Shown here: positions 1-12,441 of the stretch, piece by piece
Layout of the letters: each line of letters starts with the position of its first letter
Numbering within the stretch: the first letter of the stretch is position 1
NCBI GenBank assembly: GCA_002964805.2
Contig: PUDQ02000024.1
Span: forward strand, 372,001 to 436,000
DNA length: 64,000 nt
Reading direction: 5' to 3'
DNA from: Trametes villosa
Lineage: Eukaryota > Basidiomycota > Agaricomycetes > Polyporales > Polyporaceae
Notes under the pieces: generated by a model
What the model was told of the DNA's origin: nothing
Databases searched by the model: none
Seen by the model: the letters and a program-made list of their open reading frames with translations, nothing else
Made by a program: the position numbers and the translations under genes

Positions 1-2
1 CG

Positions 3-2073
3 GTGAACTCGTTAACGGGTATGGACACGATCGCCGCGTGCTTCCTCATCCCCCTCGGAGTCGCGATCTACGTTGTTGTCGGCGGTATGCGCGCCACGCT
101 CCTCTGCGACTAGTAAGCCCCTCTTCCCCTTCCCCTTACCATACGCAGTTACTGACCGCTGGGTGTGTAGCACGCACACCGCGGTCCTCTTCGCGATCAT
201 CTTCGTGTTCGTGTACACCGTGTACGCGACGAGCGACAAAATCGGAAGCTTCGCGGCGATGCACGCACTGCTCGCGAAGGCGTCTGAGGCCGCGCCCGTC
301 GCGGGCAACGCCCAGGGCTCGTACCTCACCATGCGCTCGAAGAACGGCCTCATCTTCGGCGTCATCAACGTCATCGGCAACTTCGCCACCGTCTTCCAGG
401 ACCAGGCTGTAAGTCCCCTTGCTCCCCCCCTTCCTTGTTGTGGTCGGTTGCTCATGCACGCGGGGACAATGTAGTACTGGCAACGCGCGATCGCGAGCCG
501 GCCAGCGTCGTGCGTGAAGGCGTACCTGCTCGGGGGCATCGCGTGGTTCGCGATCCCCTTCATGTTCTCAACCACCCTCGGGCTGTCGGCCGTCGCGCTC
601 CGCGGAGACCCCGCGATGCGCACGCTCTCGCCCGCGGACGTCTCCGCCGGCCTGCCCGCGTCGGCCGCCGCCGCGGCGCTCTTGGGCAAGTCGGGCGCGG
701 CGGCACTGCTCATCGTGCTGTTCCTGGCTGTAACATCGGCAACGTCGGCGGAGCTGATTGCGGTGTCGTCTCTCTTGACGTATGATGTGTACAAGGTGCG
801 TTTTCGGCGGAATTTTGAAGATGTGTGCTGGGAGGGCTGATAAGGGGGATGGGCAGAAATACTTCAACCCGCACGCGACGGAGGCGCAGATCCTGAAGGT
901 GTCGCATGCGATGGTCGCGCTGTTTGCGGTCGTGATGGGCATCCTCGGCCTCATCTTCTTCTACATCGGCATCTCCATGGGTTGGCTCTACGTCAGTACC
1001 GTCTTTTTCTCTCCCCTTCCGGATCGTTACTGAAACCACTTCCGCGTCACAGGAATTCATGGGCGTCGTGCTCGGCTCGGCGGTCGTACCCATTGCGATG
1101 TGCATTACCTGGAGCAAGGCGAACAAGTGGGGCTCGCTCGCCGGCGCGATCGTTGGCTTCTTTGCAGGCGTCTCGGCGTGGCTCGCTACCACTTCTGCGC
1201 TGAACGACGGCGACCTTTCGGTTACGGTACGTGCTCTGCGTGCGCCATGCATGCCTGGTGTAGTCGGCTGACGGTCCCGGCTGCAGACTACGGGCGGCGA
1301 TCTGGAGATGCTCGCGGGCAACCTCGCGTCCATCGGCGTCGGCGGGATCATCACGGTCGTCACCTCTCTCATCGTGAGTCCCCCCGCGAGCGCTCCCCTC
1401 ATTGCACGTATATATAATAGTCCTGACTTCTCGCTTCCTTTGCCAGTGGCCTGACAACTTCGACTTCGAGGCGACTCGCGCGATCAACCGCCCCGACCCT
1501 GCGTCGGACGAGAAGACCACCTTGCAGCGGTCCGCGTCCCTCGACGACTCCGCGAGCGAGAAGAAGGCGCCCGCGGACGTGAGCCTCGAGCCCGTCGCGT
1601 CCATCCCGCCCGAGGCCGCCGCGGAGGAGGAGCGCGAGCTCGACCCCGTCGCGCTCAACAAGTCGTTCCGCATCGCCGCGTGGGCGTCCGTCGTCCTCGT
1701 GCGTCCTCTGCTCCCTCGTTTTACTTGAGTGTAGGAAGTGCTGACGATTGGGTGTTGGATGGATAGACGTTGGTGATGCTGATCCTCATCCCGCTGCCGT
1801 TGTTCTTCGCGCAGACGGTGTACGGTGTTGGGGGATTGACCGCATGGGTCGTCATCGGCATGATCTGGGCGTTCTGCTCTGCTATCGCGGTCGTGCTCTA
1901 CCCCCTGTGGGAGAGCCGCGAGGCGCTCAGCACCATTGGACGCGGTGTCGTCAAGGTGCGTCTTTTGCGTGACTAGTTACTCGTGGTGGGCTAACCGTGT
2001 TCTGTGTTCACAGGATATGTTCACGAGGGGTGGCGGGAAGTTCGTGCACAAGCCTGCGCAACCCAACGCATAG
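3..2073 (+). CDS. DUR3: DUR3-type urea transporter (5' truncated by window edge)
   Basis: 3' portion of a sodium:solute-symporter family (SSS) urea/H+ symporter, a multi-pass plasma membrane protein that takes up external urea. The window starts inside the gene, in frame at base 3 (VNSLTGMDTIAACFLIPLG). Nine exons can be joined in frame; introns run about 113-170, 409-474, 796-856, 992-1052, 1227-1286, 1374-1446, 1699-1766 and 1956-2013, all GT..AG. Family-typical stretches are GGMRATLLCDYTHTAV, YATSDKIGS, NVIGNFATVFQDQAYWQRAI, LTYDVYKKYFNP and GSLAGAIVGFFAG. Several hydrophobic segments of about 20 residues are visible. A charged loop (about 1480-1670), rich in Glu and Lys, precedes the last membrane segments, and the tail ends in a short basic region. 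The following gene is on the other strand and ends 330 bases away. The family assignment is secure; the N-terminal half is outside the window. Confidence 0.93.
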
Positions 2074-2402
2074 AAAAACTTTCGGCGACGAATTCACTTA
2101 CGAATTAACGGAACGAGTTAGAGTAACTTATGAATGAATGTATGTGTAGTAGTACGATATCGAAACGTTTCTCTTCGCAGTCTGAGTCCGAGGCATGGGG
2201 AGCTCATTGCATGTACATGGTGTATTCAAACTAGAAAAGCAAAGCTAACACCAGGCTTGCGTCCAACAAGTGGGCCTACTAGACCGCGTAAGATGGGGCA
2301 TTACCTCGATAATAAGCGTTGACTAGGTGCAAGTAACGCGTACTATAGCTCAGTCTACAGGCGGAGACTGAAACGCTGACTGAATGCGAGGTAAGTAGGC
2401 GG

Positions 2403-3226
2403 CTACGAGGGGTCTGCTACTCTTTCGCCGTCATCATCTAGCAAATCCCACTGCTCGTCCAGCTCAGACTCTGTTCCTATGTGGCTGGCCCATTCCGACA
2501 TCTGGTCCTCCTCCTCCAGGGCGATGACCCTCCGGACGGTCTTGACCACCTCAAACTCCCTAGAAATGCCTGAAATTGAAGCATTCCTCAGCGCAAATTG
2601 CGCACGCCCCGCAGACCCCACAAACCTTTGAGCTTCATCGGCTTCGCGATGTCCAGGATCTGAACCTCCCGCCGCTCCTGCTGCCGCTCGTGTCCCCAGA
2701 CGTGTGCATCGGTGTCGACGTCCTCCTGCGCCCATTCGCTCTCGACGTCTCGCCGCCAGACATCGTCGTCGCCGTCGTCCCACCGCGGCTCTACCGGGCT
2801 CCCGCACACAAAGCGCGAGGACCTCCACGTCCTGTCTGCCTCTCTGCCGGGGACCCGCTGTGCCCAGGTGTACCGCGCCGGGATCGCCTTGGGCTGCTTC
2901 CACGGCTTCGGCTGGGGCATTGCCCAGTCTGCGGGATCAAGCTTCTCCCGGGATGCACAAGGTAGCGGTGTAAGCTCGCTGCCCGATGTGCATACCAAAC
3001 CCAGATGGGGGAGATAGTGGTGCGCCGACGCCGACGCGTCCGGGGAAACGAGGGGGAGGGGACGGCACGAGAGGTATGGGGCGAAGGTCAGCGGAGGACT
3101 CACGAGGGGCTTGTGCTTGTTTAGTTCGGCGAGCGTCCCGAATACGCTCTTCGTGGTCTGACGGCTGCCGTGCTCGATGGAGCGTACGACGATCTTCTGC
3201 CCCTGTTTCTTGGTGCGTGAAGGCAT
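2403..3226 (-). CDS. Hypothetical basic/acidic protein, about 200 residues
   Basis: I do not recognise this protein. The start chosen is the ATG at 3226, which gives a strongly basic N-terminus (MPSRTKKQGQKIVVRSIEHG). An upstream in-frame ATG exists but adds a Pro/Thr/His run typical of leader sequence. A first intron is likely about 2960-3103 (donor GTGAGT after HKPL), followed by an exon encoding REKLDPADWAMPQPKPW and a Trp-, Asp- and Arg-rich stretch. A second intron near 2560-2610 joins to a C-terminal exon beginning near FEVVKTVRRVIALEEED and ending with an acidic tail (ELDEQWDLLDDDGERVADPS) and TAG at 2403. No membrane segment or signal peptide is seen. The charge split (basic front, acidic end) suggests a nuclear or nucleolar protein, but that is only a guess. 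Exact splice sites are uncertain. Confidence 0.6.
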
Positions 3227-4366
3227 GGTATGGTGCGGGGTATTGGTGGTGATGCTCGGGTACGGGGGTATGGGGGTGTGAGTAGGAAGAGTCACCGACG
3301 AGTCGCGGTGCGAGTGTGGGGAGGTAGACCGACGGTCGCGGTGTGGGTGGTGAGTCGTTAGTGTTGTTACCAGCGAGCCCGAGCTTATTTAATTGACATC
3401 CAGGACGGCCGCGCTTGAGTCACTATGCTAGGCGGATGCGATAGGCGTGTCAGGGGAGTTTCACCATGTCACCGCCCAACGCCAACCGCGTCAGTGACTC
3501 GAGATATCTCCTCTGGAGTCATCACCGCTTCGAAGCACGGACATTCACCGCCGGCCGTTTCCCCGCTACACTGCTTGATTTCAACGACATCAAATGCAAG
3601 TTACTGCACGTCGAGAGCTATGCACCGAATGCATTCGCGCGTACCCGTAAGTTCAGCCTACGGAGACGCACCTCTGCTCGTGGATTTCGGTGCGCTCGCG
3701 ATAACGTCCTTCCGGTCCCGCATCAGTACCCTGATGTAGGGAACTGCTCTACGTCGACGGTCGTACATTGCGGTGCCGGAGGCGCTGACTCCAACCTGTG
3801 GCAGGCGGTTCCGCTACATGCCATCAACTGCTCACGCCAGTGGCTCGTGAACAGCTGAGTCTTTCTATCGTACATTCTACGGGAACCCATTTGGTGCTAA
3901 GTATATGGCCTCAACCACTATCGCCCGTGGCGCTATTGAACTGGAACTTGGCAGGCTCGCGCCCAACATCTCATACGCCCTCTCGGTGACGAGTGTGAGT
4001 GTATTCAGCTAAGATTAGGTTGCTCTCCCCCTCTACTATCAATAAAGCGTTCCCAACAAACAGCGCCGTATCTCAGTTGTGACGAAACGCATATACAGGT
4101 AGCATCGCGTCCGTACTCAAATACACCAGTGACCGGTTGTGCATGCGACAGTGCACGTCTATGCAACGGTATAAATTCCGCCGGCACTCTGACTACGAAC
4201 TCCCAAACGGCGCCTTTGGAAGTGGTAGTCGTGATGTCGCCCACACAATCCTACGGCAGACGTACCTATGCCGTGAGGCCCGGAACCTCTGCCTCAGCTT
4301 AATGCGCGGGGAGAGAGGCTGTGCAAATTATTCCCTTCGCGCCCTGCCACCACCACGTCACTCAAA
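3227..4366. other. Intergenic region between divergent genes
   Basis: This 1.1 kb lies between the starts of the hypothetical gene (minus) and the helicase (plus), so it should hold both promoters. An open frame of 130 codons at 3466-3858 (+) has no recognisable domain and no splice support, so I leave it uncalled. A TTATTTAAT stretch near 3386 is the only AT-rich, TATA-like element I noticed on the left side; CTCAAAATG marks the helicase start. Confidence 0.5.
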
Positions 4367-7300
4367 ATGCCCTCCCTCAACACCCGCAGGCTCGTCCCCG
4401 GTCTCCCAGAGGCCGTGACGGTCGAGCGCATCCCCAGCCACCAATGCGACACGCTCAAGTCGTTGCTTGGTCTGGGCGCTGAGGGTGCAATGTCGAAGGC
4501 ACTGGGAGTGTCGTTGCGGCTGGCCCAGAATGGCGCGGTGGAGGCGGTCGCGCTCGCGACCGAATCTCTCGTTGTCGAAGTCAGCGTTGGGAGCATGAAC
4601 GCCCGCAAGGCTGGCGCGAAAACAAAGCAGACCCGGAGTGGTCTCGCTGGTATTCTCAACAACCCTCTCTGCATCCCGATGGGAGTTGGGGTAACCCGCG
4701 TCCTTCTTCTGTTACATCGTCGGCTCGGGCTATGCGCCAGCGGTGTTGACTTACCCGTCCTGTTCAAAAAGCCCAATGGGAGAGGGCTTCCCTCTCCTGG
4801 GGACATCGTGCGCGACCAACTCAGCGAAGACGCCCGCAAATACGCGATCAACGCTCTATGGTTCGGTAACGAGAACAGCGACGACGTCTGCCTTCGTGCA
4901 TGGCTCTCCGCATGGCAAGTGTTGCTCTCGGTCATTTTTCAATGCGTTACTTACGTGAACGAGATCCATTAGCATAGGAGCGAAAAGACTGACGAGCGTA
5001 TCCCAGGATGCGATAGTCTCGACATGCGACATGAATCCAACGCACCTCGCATGTCTTTCACTTCTCGCGACGAACGCGGAGCTGCTCGAAGCGAAGCAGT
5101 CCAACTACATCGACAACGAGTTTGAGCACTACGAGGTTGCGAAAGGGGGCGGGAAGCTCGTCCTCCACAACTCTCGCTTCCAGAACAGAGTCCGACATAG
5201 CAAACAGGTGTGTACCGCCTCTATCGATCCGAGCAAGGCATCTCATGATTGAAATCGCTCGATGTATGCGCATATATGCAGACTTACGTGGAAGTCAATG
5301 GCGGCGAAATGCAGTTACAAACCCTAGGCGCGAAGGGGAAGCAGACGACACTCAAACTCGAGGGAAACCTCCAGGCGGACATCGGCAAGCTCCGCGTCGT
5401 CGGCCGGAGCGAGGCTACCACCGCGCAGCATGCGCGCGATATGTTCTTCATGCGGCTGCTCCAGGGCAAGGCCAACCTGGACCGCTCGGACTTCATCCGA
5501 ATGCTCTGGTTTCCCGAAAGATACATTCTCGACAAGAGGGTGCCGGTCGTTCAGATCTACCTCCCGCACCTCGATCGCTCTCAGGCGGATGTTGCGAATG
5601 CGATGGTCTTGGGCGAGGACCCGTTCGTCGCCGTCCACGGTGACTATTTTCGCCCAAGGTAGCTACATGTGTGCCAGTGCCGCTTACTATGAATCCGTGC
5701 AGGTCCCCCGGGAACCGGGAAGACCACCGTCATTGCAGCCGCGCTCCAACAATGGAAACTGCGCGTAGAACCTGTCTGGGTCATCGCGCAGTCGAACGTC
5801 GGCGTGCAGAACATCGCAGAACACATCATCGAAGACAAGATCGACTTCAAGCTCATCGTGTCTACAGACTTCCACTTCGAGTGGTAAGTCGGTGCATATC
5901 GACACCACGCCCATCTTATAAGTCTTTTGCAGGCACGAGCATTTATACCAGGGCGAGATGGAGGAAACTCTCATTCACTCGAATGAGTTCACTGGCGAGG
6001 AGTTCGACACGGTGAAAAGGATTGGCAGCGCGCAGATCATACTGTGCACGCTAGCAATGCTCTCGAACCCGATGCTCGATCTGCTAGGGGTTTTCCGATA
6101 CCGCCCTGTAGAGGTCCTTGTCGTCGATGAGGCGTCGCAGATTGACACCGCTGAGTTTATGGTGCGTCGTATCTGGACAGCGATGCGTCTCGCGCGCCCG
6201 CAATGGTTGCTAAAGCGATATGTCCAGCATCTGTTCGACAAATTTGACAAATTGCGGAAGGTGTGCATGTTCGGCGACCCTAACCAACGTAAGCATACGC
6301 CACGAGTCCTGACTCGAACGCTACTATTACTGACTTGACTACGGAAGTCCCTCCATATGGCAAGGAGCACGCAAGGAAGATGAAGACAATATTCGATTTC
6401 CCTCATATCATGGAGGTATCGCACTTCCTGGACATTCAGCGTACGCCCTGTCCTCTTATAGGAGATAAAGCACCCCACCTTAACATCTGCCTCGTAGGCC
6501 GCATGCCCGTCCAACTGGGACAGTTTCTTTCCGATACCATGTACAACTCACAGCTCAAGTCAGAACATGATGACTCAAGCACTTCTTGCGTCCGGGCGAT
6601 CGACGTGTGGAAGGGTAGGGAGGAACGGGTTGGTTCAAGCTGGAAGGTTTGCCATTCGCTCTATGCCGAGCCTAGTCTCTAACACTGACCCGCCTGTCGT
6701 GTAGAACACGGAGGAGGCGAACACTGTCGTCAACCTCGTTAGGAACTACTACGTCGACCTCAAGGCCGGCGATGTCCGCATCATTACGCCGTACGACGCT
6801 CAGCGTGCCACCATCATGCGGCTCCTGAAGGCCGCGGGCCTCCCGTCAGATATCGTCTTCAACGTCGACAGCTTCCAGGGTATGTACCCATCCTCACTAA
6901 TTCCCCTTTTAACAAACCTCACGCAAGACACTCATTGTCCGCAGGTCACCAAGCACCGTACGTGATCGTCTCCGCCGTGCGGACGACGCGGCCGGGATTC
7001 TTGGGCATGGACAACCGCGTGAATGTCATGCTGTCCCGCTGCAAGCGTGGCATGGTCCTGGTCACCAAACGCACGTTCATTGAGGAAGGCGGCCGGAATA
7101 CGCTCCTCGGCAAGCTCGTTCAGCGATGGCAGACACTCGACGGTACCGACGCGATATGGGTCGATGCGATGCGGGTCGCGGACGGGCGGGCGGACATGCC
7201 TGGGGCGCCGGGCAACTACGTCGCGCCTCTTTCTGAAGAAGCCGCCACCGTAGTCTCCGAGGCGGGCGCGAGCCCCACCTTGGCGGCGGGTGACATCGAC

Positions 7301-7435
7301 GAGGAGTCCTGCGCTGGGAGTGACTCGGAGGTAGAGGAGGCTGGGAAGGGGAAAACGCAGCCGACACCCTGCGGGAGGACATCCACCCTGGGAAACATAC
7401 CTGGTACTGGGAAGTCGCAGGCGCAGGACGCATAG
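4367..7435 (+). CDS. Superfamily 1 helicase (AAA_11/AAA_12, Upf1/Sen1-like)
   Basis: ATP-dependent RNA/DNA helicase of the Upf1-like SF1 group. Ten exons join in frame; introns about 4955-5006, 5208-5281, 5640-5702, 5884-5932, 6162-6227, 6289-6347, 6441-6497, 6647-6704 and 6880-6944. Motifs appear only after splicing. Walker A is GPPGTGKTT, split after its first Gly by the intron at 5640. Motif II is VVDEASQ (about 6124). Motif III is GDPNQLPPYG, split inside QL by the intron at 6289. Motif IV/V is represented by DVRIITPYDAQRATIM and by DSFQGHQ (split at 6880), and motif VI by NRVNVMLSRCKRGM. The first about 400 residues carry no recognised domain; the last 130 are acidic and Ser/Glu-rich. 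The GDPxQLPP form is closer to Sen1/Dna2-type helicases than to Mov10. All key residues are intact. Its 3' end faces the nucleotidyltransferase gene 345 bases away. Confidence 0.88.
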
Positions 7436-7780
7436 AGCGATGACAGTACGAACCCGCCTGTGGGATCGTGTGCGTAGTATAACTTACATAGTACTAATAT
7501 CCCGGGGAGAGCAACATGCAAATTGCCTGCTCCGAGCCATTCGAAGGCGGACCGCAGGTTGTTCGGCCGCCAGGATGCTGCCCATAAGCGAAGCTGACGA
7601 TTCGGAACAGACACCGGAGGTATCTGAAGCTTATTCCACTAACCGCAGCTCTGCGTGCGAAGTTTAACCAAACCATGTCCCCGAGATCCATTAAAACCCA
7701 CCTGCACCGACTACGGGTAGCACTACCGCATAGAGTCGCTAGCTCCTGCAGAGTCGCAGTATCCCCCTGCCGCCTCCGAA
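7436..7780. other. Intergenic region between convergent genes
   Basis: Short 3'-3' spacer between the helicase and the nucleotidyltransferase. It contains no open frame of note. It should hold both transcription ends; I see no perfect AATAAA. Confidence 0.5.
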
Positions 7781-9415
7781 TCACAAGCCTCTCCTCAGCC
7801 CCGCCGCACACTCCTGCTTGAATCTCTCCAGGGTCGCAGCATTGATGGGCCACGTGCAGTTCTGCCAGCCGTAATACAGCAATGAGCCTGGGACACACGT
7901 CGAAAGGGGGGCGAGGAGGACGCACCTTGTGCGAGAGCGGGTCGAGAACGACGACGTGGCCCCCGTCCAGTCCGGCCTTCCGATGGCCCCATTCTGGCGG
8001 GATGTCCTTGGGGCGGTCGATGAAGCCCCCGTCGCGCACGCTGACCACCCGCGTCTCGTAGTCGAACTCGTGCGCCCAGAACCTGTGCGGACGGGTCAGG
8101 ATCAGAGCCAGCGGGGCGGGAGAGTTGGACTTGCCGGAGCCATCCTCGGAACGTGGGCGGGCGCAGCCACGGAGGGCGCACCCAGTCCTTGCACGCGCCG
8201 AAGCTGATCGGGACCAAGCGGTGCATGCCGCGCCGCCGCTCCCAGAACTGCGTGTCCAGGATGACCTCCTTGTCCGCTTGCAGATTCGGCAGGTGGCCTA
8301 GGCTCTGTGCGACGCAGTGCGGGGTCAGATAAGTCGCGTGGGGTGATACATAGGTGGAAGGAAGCGGGCAGGGCGCACCTGGAGGTAGGCGACCGTCATG
8401 AGGGTAATTGAGTAGCTGCTGAACGAGGTCGGCTTCCCGTTTACGGAGGGGTTGTTCAGGTCGACGGACCGGACCCAGGTCTTGACGTGGCGGAGGTAGC
8501 TCGCGAGAACCGGCATGCGCAAGCAGTACTGTCGGAGAAGCGCGGTGTTGTACACCCCGAGTCGGTTGTTGACGTTTGCGTCACAGGACATGCCCGTGAA
8601 TGGGTCTGTGAATTTGACTGGGCGAGAAGAGCGTCAGCAAGAGGACAGCGTTCGGTATGGGAGGTTTACCGATGGGGACTGCCGCGTTCGAGATACACGA
8701 GACACGTTTGTAGCCTTCACGCCTGAGTAGCTTAGCTAACCGCCTTGGAATACTCGTTTAGGGAAACTTTGCGAGTAATTGGGATGTAGGACTCATTACC
8801 TGACATTGTAAATCTCTAAGAATGACGTTAGCGTACGCCGGGCGGGAATTCCGGAGCCACTCACCAGGCAGCGGCGTGTCATCGTCGGGTGCGATACCGT
8901 ACGGTCGCTCGGCGTCCTAAGACAAGGTCATTTGACACGACCCAATGACACTGGCTAGGATGCTCACTACTATCACGACGTCGATGTCACTCGCATTGCT
9001 GCTCGCGCCATAGCAGGTACTGCCAAAGGGGCGGGCGTCGTACTTGTCACCAAAGTGATGCCGGATGAGGTAGGTGAATCTTTTCAGCGTGTCCTCGCGC
9101 TCCTTCCGCTTCTCAAATGTCCTTTGCCACGCTAGTTCTGAGGCAGTTCGAGCAGCGGCCGCAATGCGCGGTCCTGTCGGGCTAGTCTCTGACGGTACCC
9201 GAGGTGTGGACCTGCTCGCGCGGGGAACTGAGTCTGAGGATGCTGAATACGACGGGCTAAAACTAGGGAGAGCGGTAGCCTGTCACAGCATTTGAGCAAC
9301 AGTGGGGGGAACGCGGACAGGTACCTACGGAGCCCTTGTGGAGGTGAGCATTGCGGCGGATGCGGTGGAAGTCCTCTGCAGACTTGTAGTAATGTGCGAC
9401 CGAGGTGGAAGTCAT
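7781..9415 (-). CDS. Cid1-like terminal nucleotidyltransferase (non-canonical poly(A)/poly(U) polymerase)
   Basis: RNA 3'-end nucleotidyltransferase of the DNA polymerase beta-like superfamily. The palm carries the GS and DxD signature FGSTCYGASSNASDIDVVIV (about 8975-9045), with catalytic Asp pair SDID. The third acidic residue sits in AVPIVKFTDPF (about 8600-8720, split by an intron). The PAP-associated domain starts with CDANVNNRLGVYNTALL and continues KTWVRSVDLNNPSVNG..SSYSITLMTVAYLQ. After further introns come DTQFWERRRGMHRLVPISF and the end TWPINAATLERFKQECAAGL, with stop at 7781. One exon is only 16 nt (8800-8815) and encodes EIYNVR with its neighbours. The start is uncertain: the ATG at 9415 is used (MTSTSVAHYYKSAEDFHR), but the frame stays open upstream to about 9560, so the N-terminus may be longer. 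It could tail RNA in decay or silencing; substrate (A or U) cannot be told from sequence alone. Confidence 0.85.
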
Positions 9416-10057
9416 CTTGTTTGGGTCGAAACCAGTACTATCGTCCTCGGCGGTGTCATCGTCGCGGTGCTTTCTGGTTCGGAAGGCTGGACCTGGGATG
9501 GCACCGGGTGTCTGTTGGTCTTGAATTGGTCCGGGACGTGGAACGGGCCAGGTTATAGATAACGCACTAGCTGCGATCTGGCTGCTGCATGCGCGATACG
9601 CCTCGCATGAGTGGATCCTCCCCTGCTCTGGGTTGCAGACCGGACAAGGTTGGTGCAGGACATGGCGGAGCTTGACGGGCGCGTACGCGCGGAACTTGGA
9701 CGAGGCTGATCAACCGAGTGCCAGTATATCTGAGAGTGTGTAAGGCGACAGCAGCGCACAGACAAGCTAACTGTGTTCTAGCAGAGGGTAGCAGGAGGTC
9801 CAAGTGCGTGGTTTGAGGTAGCCAGAGTACAGCAACAAGTTACGAGCACAACTTAGTCTTCTCATCCGACCGCATCAGCGCCAGTATGAGGCCGTAAGAG
9901 GCAGGTGATTCTCACGACCTACTCACACTTGTCTGAATTTTTGCGGTCGTGCCGCGTCCTGTGCTCGCTGCTGCTCACGTCCTCGGCCTCTACTAGTTTT
10001 CACTCTTTATCCACTACTGCTTGGCCGTACTTCTAAAACGACTCTAACGACTCTAAA
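9416..10057. other. Intergenic / upstream region of nucleotidyltransferase and eIF3l
   Basis: Divergent promoter region. On the minus strand the frame in phase with the nucleotidyltransferase stays open to about 9560, with a Pro/Gly-rich then acidic sequence, so part of it may be coding. A pyrimidine-rich tract near 9985-10050 precedes the eIF3l start and looks like a leader. Confidence 0.45.
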
Positions 10058-12441
10058 ATGGCTCAACAGCGCAAAGTCTGGGAGGCCGACCTGGACGACG
10101 AACTCCAGGACGTCGACCTCAACCTCGCCATCGGCACCTACGGCCAGAGCGGCAACTACGATGACGGTGTGCATCCCATGGTCATCCCTGCGGAGAAAGG
10201 ATATTGAGAAATGGTGCCCGTTAGCGCAGTCGACGATAGATGAGGCCGCACTACTTGTCCTCCAGCAGCAGATGGTCCAGCAGCAGGCCTTTGCCCAGAT
10301 CCCCGATGTCGTAAAACGCGTGAGTTCGGAATCACATCAGTACGCGCAAGGATGCCAATACATTCGCAGTTCATCGCACACTTCCACCAAGCCGTCCTCG
10401 ACAACAACCTCGCCGAAATCACCGTCGCCTACGAGAGCGGCTGGAATCGATTGACCGAGAAGTACTACGCGAAGACGGAGTGGCCGGAGGCAGAAGTGAT
10501 CGCTCCCCTCGTTAACGATGGTGAGTAGTAGGAGATCTATTCATTTAGCCCATATTCACCGATCCCGCACAGACCAAATATTCTTGATCCTCTATCGCGA
10601 GCTCTACTACCGTCACGTCTACTCGAGGCTCAGCCCCGACATCGACGACCGCTTCCACTCCTACGAGAACAGCTGCGAGCTGTTCAACTACCTCCTGAGT
10701 ACGTCCGTGCGTTTATGACCTTTGTGCAGATTTGAACCGTACCTGCCCACAGACTCGGACGGCCCGGTTGCGCTGGAGCTGCCCGAGCAGTGGTTGTGGG
10801 ACATCATCGACGAGTTCATCTACCAGTTCCAGTCGTTCTGCGTATGGCGCTCAAAAGTCAAGTCCAAGACCGAGGAGGAGCTCCAGCTGCTGTCAGAGGG
10901 AAGCCAAGTGAGTACTGGGCCTTGCCTGCCTGAGATGCTGAAGCTGACGTCCTACGTAGGTCTGGAGCTCGTACAGTGTCCTGAACGTCCTGTACTCCTT
11001 GATCCAAAAATCCAAAATCAACGAGCACCTTGTCGCTCTCCAGGAGGGCAAGAGCGCGGAGGAGATTGCGTACGTATTCGAGGTTGCGATGTCCACGCCT
11101 GTCATTGATCGCCTCGTACAGGGAGATCGTGGGCGAGTATGGCACACGGCCGCTGTACAAGCTCCTCGGCTACTTCAGTGTCATTGGCCTCCTCCGTGTA
11201 CACAGCCTGCTGGGCGACTTCACGCTCGCGCTGAAGGTGATGGAGCACGTTGAGCTGAACCAGAAGGTGTGTTGCAGCGTGTAAGAGCGTCAGCCTGAAA
11301 AGCGAGCTGACACAACACGTCCGCAGTCCCCTTTCACCCGCGTTACGGCCTGCCATGTGACGACGTACTACTACGTCGGCTTCTGCTACATCATGCTCAG
11401 GAGATATCCCGACGCGATCCGCGCATTCGTCTCCATTCTAAACTTCATCCTCCGGATGCGGCAATACCACACGAGGAGTTACCAGTACGACCAGGTACGT
11501 ACGGCGCTTTCGATATCTCGTACGCGTACTCACACATCTCCGCTAGATCAACAAGACCGCCGACCGGATGTATGCGCTTTTCGCGATCTGCAACGCGCTT
11601 TCGCCCACCCGCGTGGACGACAACATCTCCAACATCGTGAAGGAGCGGTACGGCGAGCAGTTCACGAAGATGTCCAGGGGGTGAGTGGGGACGGCGCCGC
11701 ACTGGTGGAACGGTCGATGTTGACGGTCGTGTTTCTCGCCGCCAGAGAGGAGGGCATCCCCGCGTTCGAGGAGCTGTTCCTGTACGCGTGCCCGAAGTTC
11801 ATCGCCGCGAACCCGCCGCCGTACGACGACCCGGAGGCGCTCCGCGCGTTCTTCGACGAGCCGCCGCAGGAGCCCGCGCAGCGGCACCTGCAGCTGTTCC
11901 TCGCGGAGGTGCGCGCGCAGGCGCCGGTGCCGACGCTGCGCAGCTTCCTGAAGCTGTACACGAGCCTGGACGCGGCGAAGCTCGCGAACTTCCTCGACGC
12001 GGACGAGGAGGACATGGTGCAGCAGCTGATGGTCATGAAGCAGGCGAGCCGCAGCGTGAGCCGCGTCGAGAACGAGAAGGGCCTCCTCGACGGCCAGATG
12101 ATCTCCACGAGCGACCTCGACTTTGTCATCAACGACGTGAGCACCTGCCTTCGCCTCGTATCTTCGTGGTAATGGTCACTGACTATCGCTGCGAACAGAA
12201 CATGGTGCACATCGCGGAGTCCACTGTCGGCCGGCGGTACGCGGGCTGGTTCATCCGCAACACCGAGCACGCGCAGCGCGTCCTCGACACCCTGCGCAAT
12301 GCGCCGCTGCCCATCCCGTCCAAGGCCGCCGCTAACAAGCCGGCCGAGGCGGGTGCCAAGGGCGCGGACGCGGCGCCCGCTGCCGCCCCCGCCCGGACAG
12401 GCGGGAAGAAGGTCGCCTGGGGGAGCGCACAGGCGGCGTGA
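10058..12441 (+). CDS. Eukaryotic translation initiation factor 3 subunit L
   Basis: Component of the eIF3 complex, which binds the 40S ribosome and recruits mRNA in the cytoplasm. The start ATG at 10058 follows CTCTAAA; the protein opens [20 protein letters not shown]. Eleven exons join in frame with introns about 10167-10239, 10320-10369, 10521-10572, 10699-10752, 10908-10959, 11070-11121, 11267-11326, 11495-11546, 11681-11745 and 12137-12198. Family-typical stretches include [24 protein letters not shown]-like [47 protein letters not shown] and [19 protein letters not shown]. The C-terminal PCI domain contains [20 protein letters not shown]. The end is an Ala/Pro-rich tail followed by [13 protein letters not shown]. 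Length (about 580 residues) is usual for the family. No defects seen. Confidence 0.95.

Noticed and set aside
3466..3858. 130-codon plus-strand frame in the intergenic region
   Set aside because: No recognisable domain or splice context; length is not unusual for this base composition.
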